This document shows positions 17,893-24,879 of a DNA stretch of 64,000 bases, piece by piece. Each line of letters opens with the position of its first letter. Position 1 is the stretch's first letter. The notes beneath the pieces are model-generated. The model did no database searches. It was not told where the DNA came from and saw only the letters and a list, made by a program, of their open reading frames with translations. The DNA comes from Alistipes dispar (GTDB lineage: Bacteria > Bacteroidota > Bacteroidia > Bacteroidales > Rikenellaceae): positions 372,001 through 436,000 of the forward strand of contig NZ_AP019736.1 in NCBI RefSeq assembly GCF_006542685.1, written 5' to 3'. A program made the position numbers and the translations under genes.

Positions 17893-17916
17893 CCCCCACA
17901 GGTAGCTCTGCGGGGG
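17893..17916 (-). terminator. rho-independent terminator of the regulator gene
   Basis: CCCCC-a-CAG pairs with CTG-c-GGGGG around a 6-nt loop, and on the minus strand it is followed by a T-rich tail (ATTTTTATTTTATT). It lies 26 bp after the regulator stop, so the regulator and the biosynthetic operon are separate transcription units. Confidence 0.75.
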
Positions 17917-17942
17917 GGGGTATTTTGTTGAAATACAAATAG

Positions 17943-19688
17943 TTATATGAAGTCAACTGTTTTGCCCAGATATTTTTTCAGTTCTACGATGTATTTTTCA
18001 AGGTTCGACGAATCGTTCGTTATTCCCAATTTACTGCGAATCTTGCTTCGCAGTGTATAGATGCTATAAGTATTCGTATGATTATATAAAATCCGAATAC
18101 TTTCCGGAGAAAATCCCAAACAAATAAACCCGCAATAGCAAAGTTCGCGTTGTGAAAGTGCCGGATATGACTTTTGTAAATAGTCAATTATTCCATGACA
18201 GGATAAGTTCGCGATAGCAATCACATCATTCGCCAATTCTTGATTTTTCCCGGAAGCGACCTTGAGATGTTCCTTGAATTGTCTGTAAAAATTATCTGGA
18301 TTCGTTTCACAAATAGATGCCAATTCCAGTAATTTTTGCAGGCTTTTAATCCTATTCTCCAAGATGACAAATAAGGTTTGAGAATGCTCATTGGGAATCT
18401 TCAGATTCCTTTTGATTTCATTATACTCATGGGTCAGTTCCGCATAATGCGTTTTACTTTCCTTTATATAATGTTCATATTCGCTGAGTTCCTGATTTTT
18501 CCGAAATATGGCCCGTTTGTAAGACGCAATTACAACAGCTGCAAGAATTATGATTATTGCAATAACCAAAATCAAAGATACCATTGCATACCAGCTCGTC
18601 TTTTTCAATGCGGCATACGACTTTTGAAAATATTCGGTTCTATATTTCCGTTCGAGATTTTGCACCAGATTATTACGCCATTCCATATTGAGAGAATCGG
18701 AATAATTGGAGTACAAACGTTCATAAAATAACGCTTTTTTATAATTGCCATCCGATTCTTCAACCTGAGACAGAATACTCAAAACGCCCACATTCAATGA
18801 TGTTATATGAGGTTGGAGCGAATAGTATCGATTGCACAATATACGGGCGGAGTCGATCCGTCCCTCCTGCCAATAAATATATCCGATAAGAGGATAATGC
18901 TCCACCGGAATTTCTCCATCAGCATATCTGTTATATATATTGAATATATCTTGTTTATAAGTTTGTAAGGATACTATATCGTCGTTCCTACCTATTTTTA
19001 TTCCTCCGATGGAAGCTGTAATATCCAAGATTGCGGGGAGGTCTTCCAAATCTACCGCGATCGTTTGCGCTTCGGATAGACACTCGATAGCTTGTTGTGG
19101 ATTATCGGCCAAATTCAGCGATACACCTTTTCTCCATAATACGTATAAAAGGTAAGTTTTATTATTGAGAGTTTCGAAGAAGGGAATTGCAGAAGAATAA
19201 GCTGCAATGGCTCCATCAAAGCTATATTGACTATAGTACTGGTCCCCGAGATACGAAAATATTAAACCGTTCAAGAGAGTGTCTCTCGTTTTCTTGGCAT
19301 ATTCCTCGGCTATAACGAGAGCTTTGATGGCTGCCTCTGTATTTGAAGCGTTACCTTGAACTATCGCGTGATAGTAATATGCTTTAGCCCGGTCTTCATA
19401 ACTGCCATGTTTCGCGTAATAGTCAATAGCAATACGGATTAAAGAATCATTGTTTACATCTATATAATTTTTGTCAAGTGCCTGTGACGACAAAAGAGCG
19501 TGACGGGCTCTTATGCGTCGGGAATCGAGTGCTTTCCGGTCGATGGATTCGAGTATATGCCAAGCACTGTCAGGATGTTCCGACATCAGTTCTTCCGCAT
19601 GATTCAACCGTAATTCAACAGTACTGTTTCTCTGGCAGCTGCCGAACACCAGCAAGGTGAAAACAGATAGAATTATCGTTCGTTTCAT
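17943..19688 (-). CDS. TPR-transmembrane-HTH regulator (lipoprotein-like signal)
   Basis: A 581-aa protein. The N-terminus is a lipoprotein-type signal (lipobox FGSC). Residues 25-360 are TPR-like helical repeats, with typical pairs such as AKAYYYHAIVQGNASNTEAA. A transmembrane helix follows at about 366-390 (SLILVIAIIIILAAVVIAS), then a coiled coil. The C-terminal 80 residues have a LuxR-like HTH (LSQRELCYCGFICLGFSPES, then TLRSKIRSKLGI). The layout suggests periplasmic sensing by the TPRs and DNA binding in the cytoplasm. It has its own promoter and terminator and lies directly upstream of the RiPP operon, so it is the probable regulator of that operon. Confidence 0.75.
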   Translation of the reverse strand: MKRTIILSVFTLLVFGSCQRNSTVELRLNHAEELMSEHPDSAWHILESIDRKALDSRRIRARHALLSSQALDKNYIDVNNDSLIRIAIDYYAKHGSYEDRAKAYYYHAIVQGNASNTEAAIKALVIAEEYAKKTRDTLLNGLIFSYLGDQYYSQYSFDGAIAAYSSAIPFFETLNNKTYLLYVLWRKGVSLNLADNPQQAIECLSEAQTIAVDLEDLPAILDITASIGGIKIGRNDDIVSLQTYKQDIFNIYNRYADGEIPVEHYPLIGYIYWQEGRIDSARILCNRYYSLQPHITSLNVGVLSILSQVEESDGNYKKALFYERLYSNYSDSLNMEWRNNLVQNLERKYRTEYFQKSYAALKKTSWYAMVSLILVIAIIIILAAVVIASYKRAIFRKNQELSEYEHYIKESKTHYAELTHEYNEIKRNLKIPNEHSQTLFVILENRIKSLQKLLELASICETNPDNFYRQFKEHLKVASGKNQELANDVIAIANLSCHGIIDYLQKSYPALSQRELCYCGFICLGFSPESIRILYNHTNTYSIYTLRSKIRSKLGITNDSSNLEKYIVELKKYLGKTVDFI

Positions 19689-19714
19689 AATGAGGAGGAT
19701 TGTTTTAGCAGGGG

Positions 19715-19745
19715 CAAAGATATAATTTACAGCTTATTTCTCCAA
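19715..19745 (-). promoter_or_regulatory. promoter of the TPR-HTH regulator gene
   Basis: On the minus strand TTG (19745-19743) and TATCTTTG (19722-19715) are separated by 20 nt, a textbook Bacteroidetes -33/-7 arrangement. The start codon is 27 bp downstream of the -7 box. Confidence 0.65.
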
Positions 19746-19910
19746 TACCGTATTGCTATGTCATATGATGCTTCGCCTTCTAATTTGCTTTATCTTCGAG
19801 TCTAAAACGTTCTTTCTTCGACAGCCCGTTTACGGCACTCTTTGCGAACGCTTCCTGCATAAGTGTACGATAGAAAGTGCTGAAATCGCCGCCAACGTTC
19901 TGTATCATCT
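19746..19910. other. decayed sequence next to the integrase remnant
   Basis: The minus strand has short open pieces (one ending in GLSKKERFRLEDKAN) with no identifiable family. It is contiguous with the broken integrase and is probably part of the same wreck. Confidence 0.3.
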
Positions 19911-20875
19911 TCAGCTGCGGTCTGTCGAGAACCCCATCGGCAGCAATGATACGGCCTCGTCGCCCGGCCACCGCAAAGATTCCGCACATTGCGGAAAAGT
20001 AAAGCGGTAGAGTACTAAGGGATTGCGAGGTATCCAGCCGTTGTTGAAGACCGTATTGACCATGTATTTCAGGCAGTTGAATCCGGATAAGTCGTTGGAG
20101 AACATGCCGAGGTCATGATGCAGATAGGCGTGGAATTTTACGATGAACGACTGCTCCAGTTACAGGGAAGATAACGACGTTCGGCGTATGTCGGTTTGAC
20201 ATGGAATCCCGCGAAAGGGTCGACGGAAACCCAGCCGTTCTTATACACCGTATAGGTCATCAGACGAAGTTTTTTGACCCCGGCATGGATCGTTCCGGAA
20301 GCAATACCTTTTACCGTGGAGAGGTAAACGACGAACTTGTCGATAAAGTCACCTTTCGGCTCTTTGAAAGGAATGTCCTTGACATGGTATTCATATTCGA
20401 GGAAAGCGGCAAGACGCCTGCGACGCAGACAGTAATCCTCGTAGGTGAAATAAGCACGATCTTTATCGACACGTTTGAGGAAGTCCGCAAGGTATTCGTT
20501 GAAGGTCTGCAGCAAGCGGCAGTCATCGCCCATACCGAGGCTGGCGTTGCGGATCTTTTCGGCCGTGACATACGAATTCCGATCGCAGAGGCGTTGATCC
20601 CATTTACCGGTATATTGGTCTTGATATTTTCCAGCTTTTCGTTGATGTGCTGGGCTTCGAGGCTTTTGCCTGCCGCTTTGGTTAGCCTTGGTATCCCAGA
20701 GTGAGGCGCGAACGGAGAGTTTGCAGCTAAACCGCGACATCGTGCCGTTGATCGTGATACCGAACCATAATGGGGACCTGACCGTATTTTTCCGACAGCC
20801 TTCTTACGTAGAAAAAGACTTGGAAAGCGCTGCGTTGCATGATAACTCGAACATTGAAGGTCTGTCAAACGTTAA
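19911..20875 (-). pseudogene. wrecked tyrosine recombinase with two core-binding segments
   Basis: Fragments of an arm-type Bacteroidetes integrase are spread over three frames. The N-terminal part near 20870-20760 reads SAFQVFFYVRRLSEKYGQVP. After a one-base shift it continues as FSCKLSVRASLWDTKA, then in another frame AGKSLEAQHINEKLENIKTN, then back to SYVTAEKIRNASLG and a SAM-like core-binding segment ending NGWVSVDPFAGFHV. A second, divergent copy of that segment (FHAYLHHDLGMFSNDLSG to NNGWIPRNP) follows. The catalytic R-H-R-Y domain is absent. At least three frameshifts make it non-functional. The doubled segment suggests fusion of two different integrases. Confidence 0.75.
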
Positions 20876-21151
20876 GTCAAGTTATTTGTTATGCGGAAGT
20901 TCGATGTAAAATGTTGAAAAATAATATTTTGCAAAAAACAAAGCATTTCGGACAAGTGACGGATAAGTAGCCGAACTTACCGTTAAACCTGCCCGGTTTT
21001 GCTGTTTCTATTACTCCAAGCATATGCAAAACAGAGAACTAATATACTGTAAATAAAATACTTGCTCTTTTCTGCACGCTCGTTATCTTACTAAACCCTG
21101 ACCGAGATAGGGATGTATCAAAAATCTGCGTTTTGACACAATTCCGTCTCT

Positions 21152-23167
21152 TTATGCTCCTTGCTCCGGCGGGAGCAGCTTGCACAGCACGGGGTCTTTG
21201 CGGAGGCGGTCGAGTTCCTTATCGACGATCTCCGCGGCTTCGGCCTTGATGCGGTCGTAGTTCTCTTTGATCGTTTCCTGCATGCGATCCGCGCCGTTCT
21301 CGTCCGTGAAATCGGTGATTATGGGTATCTTCTCGTAGCGGGCCGTCTCGGCCTTGACCTTCGCGCTGTCCACGACGATTTCGGCGTGGAATATCTTCTG
21401 CTCGATAGGCTGCTCGAAGCTGTCGGCCACGGCCCCGACGAACATCCCCTGCGTGAGCGTCGAGATCTTCGAGGCCGGGATCAGGCTGTCCATCTGCGTC
21501 GATATGGAGGTCGATTTGTCGTTGCGGCTCAGGGTCATGCTCTGTCGCTTTTGCAGCACCTTGCCGAACCGCTCCGAGAGCATCTTGGCCGTTTCGCCCA
21601 CCACCTGCCCGGAGAAGATGTTGCCCACGGTGTTCATCACCACGGCGGCCTCCTTGTCGCCGTAGTCGCGTTTGAGCTGGCTGAAATCTTGGAATCCGAG
21701 CAGCACGGCCACCTTGTTGCTCCGGGCCGTGGCGATCAGGTTGTCGAGGCCCTTGAAGTAGATCGTCGGCAGCTCGTCGATGATGACCGACGATTTGAGC
21801 TGCCCCTTCTTGTTGATGAGCTTTACGATACGGCTGTTGTACAGCCCGAGGGCCGCGCCGTAGATGTTCTGCCGGTCGGGGTTGTTGCCCACCGCCAGTA
21901 CCTTCGGATCGTCGGGGTTGTTGATGTCGAGCGTGAAGTCGTCGCCCGACATGACCCAGTAGAGCTGCGGGGAGATCATGCGCGAGAGCGGGATTTTGGC
22001 CGAGGCGATCTGGCCCTGCAACTGATCCTGCGCCCCGCCGAGCCACGCATCCATGAAGGGACTCAAATAATTTTCCAGCTCCGGATAGCTCGTCAGAATC
22101 GGGAAGATGTCCTCGTAGCGTTTGTTCAGAAACTCGACGGCATGCGGAAAGGTGCAGTACCGTCCCCCGTCGTAGATGCGCAGGAACCAGATCACGGCGG
22201 CGAAGAGGATGATCGGGCTTTCGACGAAGAAATCGCCCTGCTTCTGCACCCATGTCTTGTTCAGGTTCAGCATGATGGTATAGGCGCTCTCGTAGGCGTC
22301 CGAGATGTCGTTCATAAAGGAGGGGTTGATCGGGTTGCAGCGGTGCGAGCGACGCGGGTCGTCGAAATTGATGACGTAGAAGGTCGGTACCTTCTTGTAG
22401 CCTTCTTGGTGCATCAGCAGGTGGTTGTAGGCGATCTCCGCGAGGTCGGGAAACTTGAAGTCGTAGACGTACATCGTGTACCCCTTTTCGATCTGCTGCT
22501 TGATGAATTGATTGACGACGGCGTAGCTCTTGCCCGACCCCGGAACGCCGACGCAGATACAGGCTCTCTGCGGCACTACGACGTTGGCGAAGCCGTTGTG
22601 CCACCGCTTGTTATAGTAGAACCGCGTCGGTAGGTTCACCGAGTATTCGTTCTCGACAAGGCGCGTCTCCTGCATGAACGATTCGTTCTCGTTGTTGAAA
22701 GGATCGTCCATCATGTCGTTCTTCAACAGCCGGCTCATCCACACGCCGCCCATCAGCAGGCAGATATATCCGGCCGATAGCGTCAGGATGTAGAACCCCG
22801 TGACGGCGGACAGCGGCAGTGGCAGGTCGAGCAGCCACCAGTTGAAAAAGAAGAGTACGAAGCCGGCCGCGAGCGCCGCGATGATCCGGCGCCATGTGAT
22901 CTCCTCCTCCTTGACCCCTTTGGTACCGAGACACGAGAGGCCGAGAAAGAGCACGGCGAAAAGTTTGGTGTAGAGTATGCTGCCGAACAGTCCCGCCGTG
23001 CGGTCGAAGCCGAGCAGAATCCCGTCTATCACGCCTATATCGACGTTCCACGCCAGAATCTGCCCGTAGCAGTACCAGTAGATGTGGATTACCACGAATA
23101 AAATACTCAGGGCCCGCATGAAATCCATGACCTTGGCCAAACCCCTCAGATCGTCTTCCTGCGACAT
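21152..23167 (-). CDS. mobC: MobC/TraG-type conjugative coupling protein (T4CP)
   Basis: A 671-aa VirD4/TraG-family ATPase that links a relaxase-DNA complex to a type IV secretion channel. The N-terminal 160 residues hold about four transmembrane helices. Walker A is CVGVPGSGKSYAVVNQ (about residue 205) and Walker B is SSVIIDELPTIYFKG, followed by ATARSNKVAVLLGFQD. The opening MSQEDDLRGLAKVMDFMRA is characteristic of the protein called MobC in Bacteroides conjugative elements. No relaxase gene lies beside it on this strand; the only relaxase in the window is 31 kb away in another element. It is complete, and its C-terminus is duplicated as a fragment at 2430-2545. Confidence 0.9.
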   Translation of the reverse strand: MSQEDDLRGLAKVMDFMRALSILFVVIHIYWYCYGQILAWNVDIGVIDGILLGFDRTAGLFGSILYTKLFAVLFLGLSCLGTKGVKEEEITWRRIIAALAAGFVLFFFNWWLLDLPLPLSAVTGFYILTLSAGYICLLMGGVWMSRLLKNDMMDDPFNNENESFMQETRLVENEYSVNLPTRFYYNKRWHNGFANVVVPQRACICVGVPGSGKSYAVVNQFIKQQIEKGYTMYVYDFKFPDLAEIAYNHLLMHQEGYKKVPTFYVINFDDPRRSHRCNPINPSFMNDISDAYESAYTIMLNLNKTWVQKQGDFFVESPIILFAAVIWFLRIYDGGRYCTFPHAVEFLNKRYEDIFPILTSYPELENYLSPFMDAWLGGAQDQLQGQIASAKIPLSRMISPQLYWVMSGDDFTLDINNPDDPKVLAVGNNPDRQNIYGAALGLYNSRIVKLINKKGQLKSSVIIDELPTIYFKGLDNLIATARSNKVAVLLGFQDFSQLKRDYGDKEAAVVMNTVGNIFSGQVVGETAKMLSERFGKVLQKRQSMTLSRNDKSTSISTQMDSLIPASKISTLTQGMFVGAVADSFEQPIEQKIFHAEIVVDSAKVKAETARYEKIPIITDFTDENGADRMQETIKENYDRIKAEAAEIVDKELDRLRKDPVLCKLLPPEQGA

Positions 23168-23318
23168 AATCGACTCGTTATTAAATGGTTCTACGCTAAT
23201 TTAAGACGATGCGGATTGCGGACGGCGGTGCGGTGCCGCCGTGGCAGCCGTTGGCGTCGGCATGGCAGCCGTTGGCACAGAGAACGGACATGACGCTGCG
23301 AACTGGCGGAAAAAAGAG

Positions 23319-23326
23319 TATCTTTG
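23319..23326 (+). promoter_or_regulatory. Bacteroidetes -7 element
   Basis: TATCTTTG, 17 bp upstream of the small gene at 23344, which probably drives that gene and the HU-like gene. It also supports the internal start chosen there. The -33 region is not clear. Confidence 0.5.
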
Positions 23327-23343
23327 CACTGCTGATTGGAATT

Positions 23344-23571
23344 ATGGCGAAGTTGACGATCGAAACAAGACAATGCGACCGGATATTGCGGCGGGCGGTC
23401 GAGGCAGACCCTTCGGCTTTCTATGTCGGGGCGGATGGCCGTGCCGTAACGGGAGGCCGTCTGACAGCCGAGGCGGCAGAGGGCGTGGTAACGATCCGCA
23501 GCAACCGGTTATCGGAAAAGGAACTGCGCAGAATCTTCGCGGCGTTCCTGCCCGAAGCGCAACCGGAATAA
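23344..23571 (+). CDS. small hypothetical protein
   Basis: A 75-aa soluble protein (MAKLTIETRQCDRILRRAVE...) with no family I recognise. It is alpha/beta-like and ends in a helical KELRRIFAAFLPEA. The start is placed just after the TATCTTTG element; the longer frame to 23209 is repetitive and probably non-coding. It lies 29 bp upstream of the HU-like gene and is divergent from the coupling protein gene. Confidence 0.5.
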   Translation: MAKLTIETRQCDRILRRAVEADPSAFYVGADGRAVTGGRLTAEAAEGVVTIRSNRLSEKELRRIFAAFLPEAQPE

Positions 23572-23600
23572 ATCATAATGAACCTATAAACGATAAGGAT

Positions 23601-23873
23601 ATGACAAAGGCTGACATCGTAAGCCGGATCGCGGAGCAGACCGGCATTGAGAAAGGAATCGTAACGAGTGTAGTGGAAGGATTCATGGAGCAGCTCCGGG
23701 ACTCCCTGATCGGCGGTGAGAATGTTTACCTACGCGGTTTCGGCACGTTCCTGCTGAAACATCGGGCGGCCAAAACGGCGCGTAACATCTCCAAGAATAC
23801 GACGATGATCGTTCCTGCCCATACGATCCCGGCCTTTAAGCCCTCGAAAGCCTTTGCTGCCAAAGTGAAATAG
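23601..23873 (+). CDS. HU/IHF-family DNA-binding protein
   Basis: A 90-aa histone-like protein (MTKADIVSRIAEQTGIEKGI). It has the dimerisation helices, then the GENVYLRGFGTF turn and the beta-arm region with ARNISKNTTMIVPAHTIPAF. It bends DNA and may help recombination or transfer of the element. The length is normal for HU. Confidence 0.9.
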   Translation: MTKADIVSRIAEQTGIEKGIVTSVVEGFMEQLRDSLIGGENVYLRGFGTFLLKHRAAKTARNISKNTTMIVPAHTIPAFKPSKAFAAKVK

Positions 23874-23887
23874 TTCGCATTCCGTCC

Positions 23888-23923
23888 GCTCCGACAGTCG
23901 GTCGTGTGCAGCGGTTCGGAAAA
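23888..23923 (+). repeat. 36-bp dyad motif, copy B
   Basis: Matches 118-153 at 32 of 36 positions, with two compensating changes in the CCGACAGTCGG stem. It lies in the 66-bp gap between the HU-like and BRO-N genes. Possible roles are an operator for one of these DNA-binding proteins or an RNA hairpin. Confidence 0.5.
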
Positions 23924-23939
23924 ATAAAATAAATTCGTT

Positions 23940-24806
23940 ATGGCAGACAGTAAGATCGTCGTTTTTCAGGACAAGCAGATCCGCCGCGCATGGATGAATG
24001 AGCAATGGTATTTTTCCATTGCCGATGTCGTTGAATTTTTGACGGACAGCGTAGATGTCAAACAGTATATCAAGCGTATGCGGCAACGCGATCCCTTGCT
24101 TAATCGCAACTGGGGTACAATTTGTACCCCAGTTGCGATGATCGCCGCCGATGGTCGCCGGAGGTCTGTTCAGGCTGCCGATGTTAAAGGGTTGTTTCGT
24201 ATCATCCAGTCGATCCCCTCTCCGAAGGCCGAGCCATTCAAGCAATGGCTGGCACAGGTCGGATATGAGCGTGTGCAGGAGATCGAGAACCCTGAGCTGG
24301 CGCAGGAACGCATGAAGGCCGTTTACGAGGCCAAAGGTTATCCGAAGGATTGGATCGACAAACGGCTGCGGGGCATCGCCATACGGCAGAACCTGACGGA
24401 TGAATGGAAAGAGCGCGGCATTCGGGAAGAGAGGGATTTCGCTATCCTGACGGCGGAGATCGCGCGTGCGACATTTGGCGTGACGCCTTCGGAACACAGG
24501 GCGATCAAGGGGCTGACGAAAAAGGGCCAAAACCTGCGTGACCACATGACCGATTTGGAGCTGATCTTCACGATGCTGGGCGAACGGGTGACGACCGAAA
24601 TCTCACAGCAGGAGAAACCCGATACGTTCGCCGAAAGCAAACGGGTCGCCCGGCGCGGCGGCAACGTCGCCGGAGTGGCCCGCAAGGAGACGGAACGGGA
24701 GTTGGGGCACAGTGTCGTATCGGGCCAGAATTTTCTGGACAAGAATCCCGATGGACTGATCGAGGACACGATCGGACTGCCGCCGCTTGGTTCGGATAAG
24801 GAATAA
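23940..24806 (+). CDS. BRO-N / DinD-like protein
   Basis: A 288-aa protein. The N-terminal 110 residues form a BRO-N (phage antirepressor-type) domain (VVFQDKQIRRAWMNEQWYFSI, then FRIIQSIPSPKAEPFKQWLA). The rest resembles DinD-like proteins, with ERAIKGLTKKGQNLRDHMTD-type sequence and a tail ending in NFLDKNPDGLIED. Members bind DNA or RecA-linked targets; here it may act as a regulator of the element. The coding region contains a perfect 37-bp inverted repeat (24103-24139). Confidence 0.85.
   Translation: MADSKIVVFQDKQIRRAWMNEQWYFSIADVVEFLTDSVDVKQYIKRMRQRDPLLNRNWGTICTPVAMIAADGRRRSVQAADVKGLFRIIQSIPSPKAEPFKQWLAQVGYERVQEIENPELAQERMKAVYEAKGYPKDWIDKRLRGIAIRQNLTDEWKERGIREERDFAILTAEIARATFGVTPSEHRAIKGLTKKGQNLRDHMTDLELIFTMLGERVTTEISQQEKPDTFAESKRVARRGGNVAGVARKETERELGHSVVSGQNFLDKNPDGLIEDTIGLPPLGSDKE
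24103..24139. repeat. perfect 37-bp palindrome inside the BRO-N gene
   Basis: An 18-bp arm (ATCGCAACTGGGGTACAA) is followed by one T and its exact complement. It encodes NRNWGTICTPVAM in frame, at a place where relatives in this family have a comparable GW-x-I-x-TP segment. A perfect arm of this length within coding DNA is not needed for the protein and could be a hairpin or protein-binding site. Confidence 0.8.
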
Positions 24807-24841
24807 ACAGCCTGATCGGGCCCCCGATAACCGATGAAACG

Positions 24842-24876
24842 GGAAAGCCTTGCAAGGATAAAATGCAAGGCTTTCC
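24842..24876. terminator. bidirectional terminator
   Basis: GGAAAGCCTTGCA (24842-24854) pairs perfectly with TGCAAGGCTTTCC (24864-24876). It sits between the convergent BRO-N gene (ends 24806) and methylase/helicase gene (ends 24880). Confidence 0.8.
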
Positions 24877-24879
24877 TGT

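Noticed and set aside
17912..17920. nine-G run considered as a phase-variation tract
   Set aside because: It is in a terminator stem outside any gene, so length change would not alter a reading frame.
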